DNA of 64,000 nucleotides from Paenibacillus turpanensis (GCF_011421635.1 NZ_WTLI01000012.1:1-64000), one strand, 5' to 3'. Shown: positions 52,822-61,791, numbered from the stretch's first letter. Translations and numbers: made by a program. The notes: a model not told the origin generated them from the letters alone.

Positions 52822-54108
52822 ATGAAGAAATACAGTCTTGTTCTATTATCTGCGGGAATATTGACACTTTCAATCCCCTTTTCCGCATCCGGCAGTACCG
52901 CTGCTGCCATTCCATTAGGGAAACAAGTTCTAGCCCCGGGTGACGGCTGGGCTTCGGAAGGTCGTGGGACGACCGGCGGCTCTGCTGCATCGGTTGTTCA
53001 GACGGTGACAACCCGCAAACAGCTAGTCGATGCCTTGACTGCTGGCGGTTCAACGCCCAAAATCATCGAGGTGTCGGGTGCCATTGATTTTAATGTAGAT
53101 GATCACAATCGTCCGTTAACCTTCGAGGATTATATCGAGGGAACTCCATATATAAGCTATGAAAAATATTTTGAAGACCTCAAGAATGCTTCAACCAAAG
53201 AAAAGGCGGAGGGAGACCGCACCGCTGCCCATAAAAAGCAGGAGGCCCGTGTGCAGGTAAATATTCCTTCGAATACGACGATTGTCGGTAAACCGGGTAC
53301 GAATGCTGCGATTATCGGAGGTAATCTGATTATAGGAAAAGGCAGTGACAATGTGATTATCCGTAATATCGAGTTCAAGGATGCGTATGACTATTTCCCG
53401 AAATTCGAAGCTAATGATGGGAAAAACGGTGCGTGGAACGCATATTACGATAATATTTCCATACGTGGTGGCACGCATGTGTGGATTGATCACTGCACCT
53501 TCAGCGACGGTGACCGCATCGATTTGGAGAATCATACTATTGAAAACCGGAGATTGCAGCATCATGATGGGCTCGTCGATATAGGGGGCGGATCCGATTT
53601 TATCACGTTATCGTACAACCACTTTTACAACCATGATAAGACGATGATGATTGATGGCACCAAGCCAAAAGAAGACAAGCACATTACAACTCCCATTCGT
53701 GTAACACTACATCACAACTATTTCGAAAACTTTGGTCAACGAGCACCTAGGGTTAACGATGGTCAGGTAGATATTTATAATAATTTCTACAAGGCTTCTA
53801 AAAGCAGCTCCAATGGTTATAACTATAAGCATTCCTGGGGTTATGACGAAGGGGCCTTGATGTATGCAGAGAACAATGCATTTGAAATATCCGGAGAAAC
53901 CAAGATCGCAAGTAATCAATCAGGTATTCGCCAGCCTATAGTTTTATTTGACAAAGGAACCTTACTCAATGGAAAAAGAGTGGAGGTCGATAAAAATGAG
54001 GATTGGGCTTCCAATGTAGGCTGGCAGCCGACGCTGCGCCTAAATGTACAGCCGACAGCAGAGGTGAAGTCTACTGTAACCGCAGAAGCGGGAGCGGGTA
54101 AGCTGTAG
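52822..54108 (+). CDS. pel: Secreted pectate lyase, PL1 family (copy 3, divergent)
   Basis: 428 residues, ATG 52822 behind AGGAGG, signal peptide MKKYSLVLLSAGILTLSIPFSASG. PL1 features: GDGWASEGRGTTGG, WIDHCTFSDGD, LQHHDGLVDIGGG, YNHFYNHDKTMMIDG and QRAPRVNDGQVDIYNN; in the last the usual RxPRVRFG reads RAPRVNDG, so the second arginine differs from the tandem copies. It ends in TAEAGAGKL. Clearly a separate lineage from copies 1 and 2. A 12-of-14 cre-like site (52633-52646) lies 176 bp upstream, weak. Confidence 0.93.
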   Translation: MKKYSLVLLSAGILTLSIPFSASGSTAAAIPLGKQVLAPGDGWASEGRGTTGGSAASVVQTVTTRKQLVDALTAGGSTPKIIEVSGAIDFNVDDHNRPLTFEDYIEGTPYISYEKYFEDLKNASTKEKAEGDRTAAHKKQEARVQVNIPSNTTIVGKPGTNAAIIGGNLIIGKGSDNVIIRNIEFKDAYDYFPKFEANDGKNGAWNAYYDNISIRGGTHVWIDHCTFSDGDRIDLENHTIENRRLQHHDGLVDIGGGSDFITLSYNHFYNHDKTMMIDGTKPKEDKHITTPIRVTLHHNYFENFGQRAPRVNDGQVDIYNNFYKASKSSSNGYNYKHSWGYDEGALMYAENNAFEISGETKIASNQSGIRQPIVLFDKGTLLNGKRVEVDKNEDWASNVGWQPTLRLNVQPTAEVKSTVTAEAGAGKL

Positions 54109-54158
54109 TTCGCCGAGCTTTTTTACCTTTTTACGAGAATCAATAATTCATCCAAATC

Positions 54159-54201
54159 AGCGTCAGTGGGACATTATTCACGTCCAGCCAGACGCTTTTT
54201 C
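54159..54201 (+). terminator. pel copy 3 terminator
   Basis: AGCGTC (54159-54164) with GACGCT (54191-54196), inner GGAC/GTCC, then five T. Confidence 0.65.
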
Positions 54202-54310
54202 TATTGCATAATCAGGCCAATGTAAAAACGTTGGGGAATTTAAACTTCCCCTAGATTTACAGTACCATTTCACCCGGAATTTGGTAGTATGGAATTATAA
54301 ATCTTGTTAA

Positions 54311-54391
54311 GAAGGTGGTCCAATCGCAGCGGTCTACGGATCGATTTTGCCTGAGCATGAAGCATTTATTCAGGAACAGCAGTTATTCTAA
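54311..54391 (+). pseudogene. Remnant of a pyridoxamine-phosphate-oxidase-like gene
   Basis: A short frame (54311-54391) encodes VYGSILPEHEAFIQEQQLF before a stop. This resembles the start of PNPOx-family flavin proteins, which run ILPEHEAFIxxQxxFFxxTA. There is a ribosome-like AAGGTGG but no ATG/GTG/TTG start and no continuation in the other frames, so a degraded remnant is the best reading. From memory of the family only. Confidence 0.35.
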
Positions 54392-54428
54392 GAATTAATA
54401 TAAATCATGAAAAGTAAGGTGCCTTCGA

Positions 54429-54947
54429 ATGAGCGAATTTAGCAGCAGCTTTCATTTAAGAACAGAACGTCCGCAAGACGCCATTGACCTATTACAAAAT
54501 GCCGGTAGCACAGGCTTTGTGTTCCCAGAAACGAATGGATGGGTAACCTTTTTGGCGGATGGCCCGGCGTTTCATATGGAGGATTCGATCATCTCCTACA
54601 ATCCTGGAATTCTCATTCATTATACGTATATGGAAGATCACGGTTGGAGTCTGCAGATTTATAGCAAGGATGACCTTGTTTTTGATTATAAATGCGACTG
54701 GACAGATGAGCTTGTGATTGAAAAAGGTGAGTTTGATCTTGATCTCTTGAGAGAGCTAATCATCCGGCAAGGAAATTCTGCTGAGGGCTTGGAAGCGATT
54801 TTCGAATTGGACGAAAGCAGCTATCATTTTGAGGCCCCACCCGCCTATGTAATTGCTCAGAAGCTTGGACTCGGTTACTACGAATGGTTGTCCTCAGATA
54901 ATATCGGAAATGGGGAACATTACGATAATATTGTTGCGGTGAAATAG
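54429..54947 (+). CDS. Hypothetical cytoplasmic protein
   Basis: 172 residues, ATG 54429; the site upstream (AAGTAAGGTG) is acceptable. Acidic, no signal peptide or helices. Aromatic/acidic segments (GWVTFLADGPAFHMEDSI, HYTYMEDHGWSLQIYSKDDLVFDYKCDW) suggest a mixed alpha/beta fold. I recognise no family. AT-rich like the next gene. Confidence 0.75.
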   Translation: MSEFSSSFHLRTERPQDAIDLLQNAGSTGFVFPETNGWVTFLADGPAFHMEDSIISYNPGILIHYTYMEDHGWSLQIYSKDDLVFDYKCDWTDELVIEKGEFDLDLLRELIIRQGNSAEGLEAIFELDESSYHFEAPPAYVIAQKLGLGYYEWLSSDNIGNGEHYDNIVAVK

Positions 54948-55074
54948 AACAGATAGTTATTTGTAATTGAAATTTCTAGTAAAGGCAAGTTCTTTAATGG
55001 AGCTTGTATTTTATATCCAATAAGAAAACTGGTGGCATAATCAGGCAAAATGTCACCGAATCGGGGGAGAACAA

Positions 55075-55713
55075 GTGAATTGTTTTCATCATCAAGAGCA
55101 GGCATCAGAATTTGAATGCTCGCAATGTAAACAACATTATTGTAATGAGTGCCGGGATCATTTTTTTTCCGAATACTGCACGGTTTGCAGCGAAGAAAAA
55201 ACGAAATTGTATTTACGTTCGCATCATAAGGCAGAACAAAACAAGCAGTTATGGCGGAATGGGCTTGGATGGTATCAGATCATCAGCGGTTTAATCGGAG
55301 CTGCTATGATGATTATTGTGTTCTTGTTTTCAATAAAAATATCCAGTTTTTTGTCTGCCGTAATCTTGATTCTTCTGTTTGGAATCTTTTTTGGACTATA
55401 TTTGTTGGTCGCCGCTGCCGGTTATTTTATTCTAAAGGATAAGAGACATGGTAGAAAATTAACGGTATGGGTACAAGCCCTGCAAATTCCTAGCTTCAGT
55501 ATTCTTGGACTCTCTTATAAGTTTATAGCGGGTTTGTCAGTGTCACTTGGCTTGCAGCTCGTTCCTAATCTAAATATGGGGTTGAATTTTTATATTTTAA
55601 ATCAATTTAATTTATCCTTTTCAAACGGCCATCATCAATTATTTTTATCCATTAATATCGTGCCGATTTTGATCTTATATTTTTTATATAAAAATAGAAC
55701 CGAATACCGGTAA
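55075..55713 (+). CDS. B-box-like zinc-finger membrane protein
   Basis: 212 residues. The N-terminal 40 residues carry paired Cys/His (CFHHQ, CSQCKQHYCNECRD, YCTVC) like a B-box zinc finger; the rest has four or five helices (GLIGAAMMIIVFLF, AVILILLFGIFFGLYLLVAAAGYFIL, IVPILILYFLY). GTG start behind GGGGGAGA. Similar two-part proteins occur in Paenibacillus without known function. Confidence 0.7.
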   Translation: MNCFHHQEQASEFECSQCKQHYCNECRDHFFSEYCTVCSEEKTKLYLRSHHKAEQNKQLWRNGLGWYQIISGLIGAAMMIIVFLFSIKISSFLSAVILILLFGIFFGLYLLVAAAGYFILKDKRHGRKLTVWVQALQIPSFSILGLSYKFIAGLSVSLGLQLVPNLNMGLNFYILNQFNLSFSNGHHQLFLSINIVPILILYFLYKNRTEYR

Positions 55714-55745
55714 ATCAATTTAGAAAAGAAAGGATGAGGAAGTAG

Positions 55746-56126
55746 GTGAAAGTAGAAAGCTTGGATCATTTGGTGCTGACCGTTGCTGATTTGGAGAAGA
55801 CGATCCGTTTTTATACGACGATGCTCGGTATGGAGGAAATTACATTCGGCGAGAACCGGAAGGCGTTGGCATTCGGGAATCAGAAAGTCAATTTGCACGA
55901 ACGAGGAAAAGAGTTTGAACCGAAAGCGAAAACGCCCTGCCCGGGATCGGCGGATTTATGCTTCCTTACGTCAATTCCTATTGAGGAAGTTCATGCGTTT
56001 CTGACCGAGTACGGTGTGTCTATCGAGGAAGGTCCGGTCATGCGGACGGGGGCGGTCGCCAAGCTTCGTTCCATTTATGTTCGGGATCCAGATGAGAATC
56101 TAATTGAAATTTCGAACCAGCTTTAG
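55746..56126 (+). CDS. VOC family (glyoxalase-like) protein
   Basis: 126 residues; one VOC domain from SLDHLVLTVADLEKTIRFYTTMLGMEE to RSIYVRDPDENLIEISNQL. Metal-ligand positions His (LDHLVL) and Glu (LIEIS) are present. GTG start behind AAAGGATGAGG. Close to glyoxalase/virulence-type VOC proteins; substrate unknown. Not paralogous to the Fos-like gene beyond the fold. Confidence 0.85.
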   Translation: MKVESLDHLVLTVADLEKTIRFYTTMLGMEEITFGENRKALAFGNQKVNLHERGKEFEPKAKTPCPGSADLCFLTSIPIEEVHAFLTEYGVSIEEGPVMRTGAVAKLRSIYVRDPDENLIEISNQL

Positions 56127-56159
56127 ATGAAGGAATGATCTGAATAGGGGGAGCGATAC

Positions 56160-56642
56160 ATGTACACTCATCGGCCGGTGAATTGTAGTGACTTTGAAGA
56201 GATCGCTCTTTTTCCTCAAGATGCGAGAGAGTTATTTTTCATGTACCCGAAAGGGATCTATCCGTTAACCCCGGGCCAATTAGAGGAAGCGGCGAAAAGC
56301 CGAGTAAACGCTACGGTGATCCTGAGTGATAAATACATCGTAGGATACAGCAATCTGTATGATGTAACGGAGGAAGAGTGTTGGCTGGGGAATGTCATTA
56401 TTCACCCTAACTATCGGAGTAAGGGAGCAGGTCGGTACTTAGTTGAGACGATGATTCATATCGCAAGAATGGAGCTGAAAATAAAGCATTTTCGGCTGGT
56501 TTGCCATAACATCAACACAAAAGCGCTGTTGTTTTACACGAAGCTGGGCTTCAAGCCGTTTGACTTGAAGATTATGCAGGATCAGTATGGCAATGAATTG
56601 GTGGGGATTAAGCTGGAAGCGGGGACATCGGTTGATGAGTGA
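56160..56642 (+). CDS. GNAT-family N-acetyltransferase
   Basis: 160 residues with the GNAT core WLGNVIIHPNYRSKGAGRYLVETMIHIARMELKIKHFRLVCHNINTKALLFYTKLGFKPF. The HPNYRSKGAG loop binds acetyl-CoA. Starts a run of closely spaced genes (GNAT, arylamine acetyltransferase, YfiT-like, DUF4177, TatD). Overlaps the next start by 8 bp. Confidence 0.88.
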   Translation: MYTHRPVNCSDFEEIALFPQDARELFFMYPKGIYPLTPGQLEEAAKSRVNATVILSDKYIVGYSNLYDVTEEECWLGNVIIHPNYRSKGAGRYLVETMIHIARMELKIKHFRLVCHNINTKALLFYTKLGFKPFDLKIMQDQYGNELVGIKLEAGTSVDE

Positions 56643-57516
56643 CTCATTTGATCAAAAGCTGGGACTAGACCAGACGAAACGGTATCTGGATCGGCTTGGT
56701 CTAGAGATCAGCGCGCCAACAAAGCATTTTTTATTTGCGCTTCATCGGGAGCATGTTTCGAGAATCCCATGGCAGACGGTCGATATTTTTGCAGGAAAGC
56801 CGACCTCGATCGATCCCAAGCACTCCGTTCCGCATATTGCGAGCGGTGGGAGCGGGTACTGCTTTCATTTGAACGGCGCTTTTAGCTCCCTTCTGCAGAC
56901 ACTGGGATATCGAGTTTTCCTGCATCGGGCGGGAGTACAAGCACGCGGGACGGAGCCGAGGGTAGACTCCTTTCATTTGGGGCTGTCGGTCATGCTGCCC
57001 GATAAGGAAGGCAAAGATCAGCGCTGGCTGGTCGATGTGGGCTTGGGCGATATGCCGTACGAGCCGCTTCCGATTGCCGCCGGGCATTACCATCAGTCTC
57101 CCCACACGTATAAAATCAGCGATTCTAAGGTTGTTGAGCAGGGGTGGAGGCTGGATCACGATCCATATGCCTCCTTTCCGGGTGTAGATGTTGAGGAGGC
57201 GGAAGTGCAGGGTATTGACTATTTTATACCCAAGCATGAGTATTTGAGCACTTCCCCGGATTCGGTGTGGGTAAACCTGCTTCTGGTACGAAATCGTCAA
57301 GAGCAAGGCAGTAGGGAGCTGCGGGGCTGTATTTTCAGTCAACGTGATCCTTTAGGAATTGAAAAAAGAGAGGTTACGAGCCGAACTGAATGGTTTGATT
57401 TGTTGGCTGAGGTTTTTGGGGTGAAGCTGGAGCAGTATGATCGGACTGAGAAGGATGAGCTGTGGTCGAAGGTGATCAAAAAGCATGCCGAATGGAAAAG
57501 GAGCGTGCGGGTGTGA
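56635..57516 (+). CDS. nat: Arylamine N-acetyltransferase
   Basis: 293 residues. The Cys-His-Asp triad of NAT enzymes is visible: Cys in GGSGYCFHLNGAFSSLLQTLGY, His in VDSFHLGLSV, Asp in WLVDVGLGD. RIPWQTVDIF is the usual N-terminal block. The Cys block lacks the RGG-x-C-x-E-x-N form (SGYCFHLN here), so it is a divergent member. ATG 56635 overlaps the GNAT stop. Acetylates aromatic amines or hydrazines using acetyl-CoA. Confidence 0.87.
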   Translation: MSDSFDQKLGLDQTKRYLDRLGLEISAPTKHFLFALHREHVSRIPWQTVDIFAGKPTSIDPKHSVPHIASGGSGYCFHLNGAFSSLLQTLGYRVFLHRAGVQARGTEPRVDSFHLGLSVMLPDKEGKDQRWLVDVGLGDMPYEPLPIAAGHYHQSPHTYKISDSKVVEQGWRLDHDPYASFPGVDVEEAEVQGIDYFIPKHEYLSTSPDSVWVNLLLVRNRQEQGSRELRGCIFSQRDPLGIEKREVTSRTEWFDLLAEVFGVKLEQYDRTEKDELWSKVIKKHAEWKRSVRV

Positions 57517-58046
57517 TGCAATCGCAGCGTTTTCCCATCGGTGAATTTAAAGCGGGTGATATGGTGTCGGAACAGGATCGTGCACGTTACGCCGTTGAGA
57601 TCAGTCGTTTGGTTCCCAATCTTCGAGCACTTGTCCACAATTATACCGTGGAACAAATCGAGAGCTCTTATCGGCTGGGAGGCTGGACAGTAAAGCAAGT
57701 GATTCACCACATGGCAGATAACGATACGAATGCCTACATACGGATGAAGCGGGCTTTGACTGAGGAGGAGCCGCAAGCCCACTCATATCGGGAGGAGCTT
57801 TGGGCCGAGTTGAATGATTATCACGATACTCCGATCGAAACATCGCTTGTTCTGTTGGAGGCGCTCCACCAACGGCTCATTAACGTAATTCAAGGTATGG
57901 AACCGGCGGATTTTCAAAAAAGACTGCATACGAACGCATTAGGGTGGATTTCCATAGATACCGCAATACAACGGTTTATTTGGCATAATAGGCATCACAC
58001 TGCACATATTCGTCTTGTTCAGGAAAGTCAGGAAGGGGATATGTAA
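57516..58046 (+). CDS. YfiT/BstA-like DinB-superfamily metal-dependent hydrolase or bacillithiol transferase
   Basis: 176 residues of the DinB four-helix type. FPIGEFKAGD start, WTVKQVIHHMADNDTNAYIRMKRALTEE, and the last helix WHNRHHTAHI supply the His ligands (HHMAD and HNRHHTAH). Related B. subtilis YfiT is in the bacillithiol S-transferase superfamily. ATG overlaps the previous TGA by one base. Confidence 0.85.
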   Translation: MQSQRFPIGEFKAGDMVSEQDRARYAVEISRLVPNLRALVHNYTVEQIESSYRLGGWTVKQVIHHMADNDTNAYIRMKRALTEEEPQAHSYREELWAELNDYHDTPIETSLVLLEALHQRLINVIQGMEPADFQKRLHTNALGWISIDTAIQRFIWHNRHHTAHIRLVQESQEGDM

Positions 58047-58050
58047 AATA

Positions 58051-58236
58051 ATGTATGAGTATATTTTCGTAGAAACCTCGTTGGGCGGATTTTTTACCGA
58101 AGCGACGTATCAGGAGACGATTACCGAATATGCAAAGCAAGGCTGGCGTTTAGTTCAGGTGCTACCGACAAATTACAACGGGCACGGGAAGCCGACGGGC
58201 TATGAAATAATTTTTGAAAAGCCTGTTCAAGCGTAA
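58051..58236 (+). CDS. DUF4177 protein
   Basis: 61 residues, YEYIFVET start and YAKQGWRLVQVLPTN core, the DUF4177 signature. Function unknown. Four bases after the YfiT-like gene, behind GGAAGGGG. Confidence 0.85.
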   Translation: MYEYIFVETSLGGFFTEATYQETITEYAKQGWRLVQVLPTNYNGHGKPTGYEIIFEKPVQA

Positions 58237-58250
58237 TCGTCTCAACACAA

Positions 58251-59048
58251 ATGATGAAACCAATTCTAGACGCCCATATTCATTTTGACCTCTACCCCTC
58301 AGACGAACGTGAACGGATGATCGCCTCCTTTGCAGACGAGGGCATTCAGGGGGTCATCACTGTTTCGAACCATCTGCCCTCCTGTAAAGAAAACTTGAGG
58401 CTGCAGCAGCACGCGCCGAGCATGATCTTTCCGGCTTACGGCTACCATCCGGAGCAGGAGCTCCCCAGTCCGCAGGATGAAAGGGAGCTGTTTCAGTGGA
58501 TTCGTGAGCATCATACCGGTATGGCGGCCATTGGCGAGGTGGGGCTTCCCTATTACATGCGGAAGGAGCATGAAAGTGAGGGCCGTCCCTTTGAGCTGCA
58601 GCCTTATATCGATCTGCTTGAAAGGTTTGTGAGCCTGGCAGCAGAGCTCAATAAACCGATTGTGCTGCATGCGGTGTACGAGGATGCTGAGACGGTCTGC
58701 GATCTATTGGAAAAGCACCGCATCCAAAAGGCGCATTTTCACTGGTTCAAAGGGAGTTCGGATACGCTGAAGCGCCTTGAGGCGAACGGCTTTAGCATCT
58801 CAGTTACTCCGGAAGTGGTGTACCGGGACAAAATCCGCGAGATCGTGCGTCAATACCCGCTTGAGCTGCTCATGGTAGAAACTGACGGACCATGGCCGTT
58901 TGATGGTCCATACGCAGGCAAGCGGACGTATCCGTGCATGATTCGCGACGCCATTTCAGCCATCGCTGCGATTCAAGAGCGCTCGCTGGAGGAAACGACG
59001 ACGATTCTTTATGATAATACCTGTAAATTTTATAACCTGTCGTTTTAA
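58251..59048 (+). CDS. tatD: TatD-family metal-dependent hydrolase
   Basis: 265 residues. Amidohydrolase-type barrel with metal ligands in DAHIHFD, Glu in AIGEVGLPY, His in VLHAVYEDAE and AHFHWFKG, and Asp in MVETDGPWPF. TatD proteins are DNases or 3'-repair exonucleases. Last gene of the small operon. The ribosome site is weak, so coupling is likely. Confidence 0.9.
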   Translation: MMKPILDAHIHFDLYPSDERERMIASFADEGIQGVITVSNHLPSCKENLRLQQHAPSMIFPAYGYHPEQELPSPQDERELFQWIREHHTGMAAIGEVGLPYYMRKEHESEGRPFELQPYIDLLERFVSLAAELNKPIVLHAVYEDAETVCDLLEKHRIQKAHFHWFKGSSDTLKRLEANGFSISVTPEVVYRDKIREIVRQYPLELLMVETDGPWPFDGPYAGKRTYPCMIRDAISAIAAIQERSLEETTTILYDNTCKFYNLSF

Positions 59049-59127
59049 CCGGTCCAGTCATTTTCAGTGGAAATTATTATTTTTTGAATTAGATATTCAA
59101 AAGCATTCACAAAATCCGACCCTTCAT

Positions 59128-59154
59128 TGTCTTAAGTAGTGAAGCCACTACGAA
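59128..59154 (+). promoter_or_regulatory. Candidate ECF41-type promoter of the AhpD-like gene
   Basis: TGTCTTA, 16 bp, CGAA. ECF41 factors recognise TGTCACA-N16-CGTC, so this keeps TGTC and CG. It lies only 13 bp from the ATG at 59168, tight for a leader, so alternative. Confidence 0.3.
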
Positions 59155-59167
59155 TGGGGGAAGGAAC

Positions 59168-59614
59168 ATGGAAATGAGAATGAATTACCGCAAGGTGCAT
59201 CCCGAAGCGTTTGAAACGATGCTGAAGCTCGAGCACTATATGCACACGAGCGGCATTGAGAAGACCATGTACGAGCTGATCAAAATACGGGCATCGCAGA
59301 TCAATGGCTGTGCGTTTTGCCTCGACATGCATACGAAAGAGCTTTTGGGAATGGGCGAAGCTCCTGAGCGGGTATATTTGCTCTCGGTTTGGAAGGAAGC
59401 GCCATGCTACAGTGAGAAGGAAAAAGCGGCTTTGGAGCTGACCGAATCGCTCACACTTGTGGCCAGCGGCGGATTGCCGCAGCAGGTATACGACCGGGTG
59501 AGGGAGCATTGGTCCGAGCAGGAATTCGTTGTGCTGATTATGGCGATCAATACCATTAACAGCTGGAACCGGATCGCGATATCGACGGGGATGTACCCGG
59601 GATGCTTTTCGTAG
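59168..59614 (+). CDS. AhpD-like carboxymuconolactone decarboxylase-family protein
   Basis: 148 residues, one CMD/AhpD core: ELIKIRASQINGCAFCLDMHTKELLGMGE carries the CxxC-x3-H peroxidase motif. Such proteins reduce peroxides or act with a sigma factor. The next gene, 7 bp on, is an ECF41 sigma factor; this pairing is the hallmark of ECF41 loci, where the CMD gene is the regulated target. Confidence 0.92.
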   Translation: MEMRMNYRKVHPEAFETMLKLEHYMHTSGIEKTMYELIKIRASQINGCAFCLDMHTKELLGMGEAPERVYLLSVWKEAPCYSEKEKAALELTESLTLVASGGLPQQVYDRVREHWSEQEFVVLIMAINTINSWNRIAISTGMYPGCFS

Positions 59615-59626
59615 GGGGAATTGCTT

Positions 59627-60595
59627 TTGGCTGAGGCTGGATGGATGGATGAGAGGACAATTGCCGCCGCGTATGCTGAATACCGGCCGCTGCTGTTTTC
59701 AATCGCTTACCGGATGCTAGGAGTCGCTGCTGATGCTGAAGATATTGTCCAGGACGTCTTCAGCGCGATTCATTCGTATGGCGTCAGCAGTGTGCGAGAG
59801 ATGAAGCCGTACCTATGTAAAATGACGATGAACCGCTGCCTTAATGAATTGAAGTCGGCTCGAAAACGCAGGGAAACGTACGTTGGCCCGTGGCTGCCGG
59901 AGCCATTGATCGGCTCAGCCAATGAGCCGCTGGAAGCTGTGGAACAGAAGGAAACGTTATCGTACGCGTTTCAAGTCATGCTTGACCGCCTAACTCCTTT
60001 GGAGCGGGCGGTTTTTGTGCTTCGGACCGCCTACGAGCTGGAGTATGCGGAGATCGCCGCAATCATGGAGCGGGCGGAAGCGTACTGCCGTAAGCTGGTG
60101 AGCAATGCGCGCCGCAAGCTTGAAGCCAAGCCGGAGGCACAAGTCAAAGCACAATTGATTGTACAAGCGAAGGGGGCAAACCCTGAGCCTGCCTCTGCCG
60201 GTTTTTATGCTGCAGGAAGTGGGGAATATATAGGAAGACAAGGCCTTGAGCGTTTCTTAGAAGCATTCTCGCAGCGGGATATTCCGCAGCTGGTCGCTCT
60301 TCTTTCGGAGGACGCAGTACTGCTGACCGATGGAGGCGGACGGGTGCGTGCTGCGTTAAAGCCGATTATAACCCGAGACAGAGTCATCGCTTTGCTGGAT
60401 GTCATCGCCTCACGGTCATTATTCGGAGTTTCGGCGGATATACTGCAGGTTAATGGACAGGAGGCAGTCGTTTTTTACGAAGGGGCGCAGCGCGTGAAAG
60501 CCGTTATTTGCTTGGAATGGTCGCCTATGCTGAATACCGTTCAAACCATTTATCATATTTGCAATCCGGATAAGCTGCTGCGGGTAAAAATGTAA
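59627..60595 (+). CDS. ECF41-type sigma factor with C-terminal SnoaL-like domain
   Basis: 322 residues. Region 2 (AYRMLGVAADAEDIVQDVFSAIHS), linker WLPEPLIG (ECF41 hallmark WLPEP), region 4 (LTPLERAVFVLRTAYELEYAEIAAIM), then a SnoaL-like C-terminal domain ending in HICNPDKL (ECF41 NPDK hallmark). In this class the C-terminal tail takes the place of an anti-sigma factor. TTG 59627 lies behind GGGGGA; ATG 59645 is the other choice. No anti-sigma gene is nearby. Confidence 0.93.
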   Translation: MAEAGWMDERTIAAAYAEYRPLLFSIAYRMLGVAADAEDIVQDVFSAIHSYGVSSVREMKPYLCKMTMNRCLNELKSARKRRETYVGPWLPEPLIGSANEPLEAVEQKETLSYAFQVMLDRLTPLERAVFVLRTAYELEYAEIAAIMERAEAYCRKLVSNARRKLEAKPEAQVKAQLIVQAKGANPEPASAGFYAAGSGEYIGRQGLERFLEAFSQRDIPQLVALLSEDAVLLTDGGGRVRAALKPIITRDRVIALLDVIASRSLFGVSADILQVNGQEAVVFYEGAQRVKAVICLEWSPMLNTVQTIYHICNPDKLLRVKM

Positions 60596-60689
60596 GGGTA
60601 TGACATCGATTGAATCCTTTTGGAAGGAAACAGCGTATGAACCAGAGCGTGATTTTGGGCCTGGATGCCGGATGAATGGGGGAAAACGT

Positions 60690-61067
60690 ATGGGTTATGG
60701 CTTCGGATTTGATTTTTTTGGTATCATGTCGGTTTTGTTTCCGATCGTTTTTATTGTTGTCCTTGGGATGATCGTATTGCGCGCATTCAGCGGGGTTAGG
60801 GAATGGCAGTCGAACAACAAGCAGCCCGTGCTTTCGGTGGATGCGGAGGTCGTTTCCAAGCGTACGCATGTTTCGAACCACGCCCACAACCATAATGGGC
60901 ACGTGCATAACCAATCGAGTACGAGATATTTTGCAACGTTTCAGGTGAGGAGCGGCGACCGGATGGAGTTCACGGTTTCCGGGCAGGAATACGGTATGCT
61001 GGCGGAAGGCGATCAGGGTGAACTGACGTTCCAAGGCACCCGGTATCATTCGTTTTTGCGAAAATAA
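60690..61067 (+). CDS. DUF2500 membrane-anchored protein
   Basis: 125 residues. One N-terminal helix (IMSVLFPIVFIVVLGMIVLRAF), then the DUF2500 beta domain (AEVVSKRTHVSNHAHNHNGHVH, RYFATFQVRSGDRMEFTVSGQEYGML). The His-rich stretch NHAHNHNGHVHN could bind metal. ATG 60690 behind GGGGGAA. Function unknown. Confidence 0.88.
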   Translation: MGYGFGFDFFGIMSVLFPIVFIVVLGMIVLRAFSGVREWQSNNKQPVLSVDAEVVSKRTHVSNHAHNHNGHVHNQSSTRYFATFQVRSGDRMEFTVSGQEYGMLAEGDQGELTFQGTRYHSFLRK

Positions 61068-61116
61068 ACACTGCACGGTTTTTGTGCACTACCTCCTCCT
61101 TACGAAATAATACAGG

Positions 61117-61159
61117 TGTGATGAATGTTACACTTGCCGCCCCTCTTTTCCGATATACT
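61117..61159 (+). promoter_or_regulatory. Fnr-type box and -10 of the nre operon
   Basis: TGTGATGAATGTTACA at 61117-61132 fits TGTGA-N6-TCACA with one mismatch. TATACT at 61154-61159 predicts a start near 61166, placing the box centre at -41.5, the class II activator position. No -35 is present. Confidence 0.6.
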
Positions 61160-61225
61160 GAGAATAGTTTCTTTCTAGCTGATTCGGTGCAATTTGCGTA
61201 AAACATTTCGGAAGGAGGGCGGATA

Positions 61226-61678
61226 ATGGACCCGGGGAATGATGTCATCGTGCTGCTCAGCGGCTTGAAAACGGCGACGAACAGCGATTTTGCCGGTATA
61301 GCATGGCGTAAGGATGAAGAAGGCGATATTGTTTGGAAATATGTCCTTGGCAACCGGAATGACCGTTACAAACGGATGGTGAAGCGGCATGGTCAGGGCG
61401 TTGTCGGACTTACGATGCGGCACGGACGGCCTATGGTCGTTACCGATCCCGGCACAAGCGAAGCCGAGCTGAAAAACTCCCCGATCCTGTTGGCCGAAGG
61501 CCTGTTGTCCGCCGTAACCGCACCTATCATGCGGGAAGGCAGAGTGGTTGGGGTTTTGCTGCTCGGGCGCCGAACCGCACTGCAGTATGAGCAGGAGCAA
61601 ACACTTCTTATAGAAGAGGCGGCTGGGCACCTACATCCCTTGGCCGATCCCGCGGAAACACTTACAGATATAAGCTAG
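61226..61678 (+). CDS. nreA: NreA-like GAF nitrate-sensor protein
   Basis: 150 residues, a single GAF domain (FAGIAWRKDEEGDIVWKYVLGNRNDRYKRM... GQGVVGLTMRHGRPMVV... LLSAVTAPIMREGRVVGVLLLGRR). In Staphylococcus NreA binds nitrate and restrains the NreB kinase. Its position before an NreC-like regulator and a HisKA_3 kinase supports the call. GGAAGGAGGG site. Confidence 0.75.
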   Translation: MDPGNDVIVLLSGLKTATNSDFAGIAWRKDEEGDIVWKYVLGNRNDRYKRMVKRHGQGVVGLTMRHGRPMVVTDPGTSEAELKNSPILLAEGLLSAVTAPIMREGRVVGVLLLGRRTALQYEQEQTLLIEEAAGHLHPLADPAETLTDIS

Positions 61679-61791
61679 CCGCTTGGGGGAGCCTGAGCCG
61701 CTAGCTTCTGTTATTTTCCGGGAAGTCTTGTGCATCGGAGGTATGAAAGCTAAGATTACAAGTATAAACGCAAAGAAACGGAGGCTTTCAG

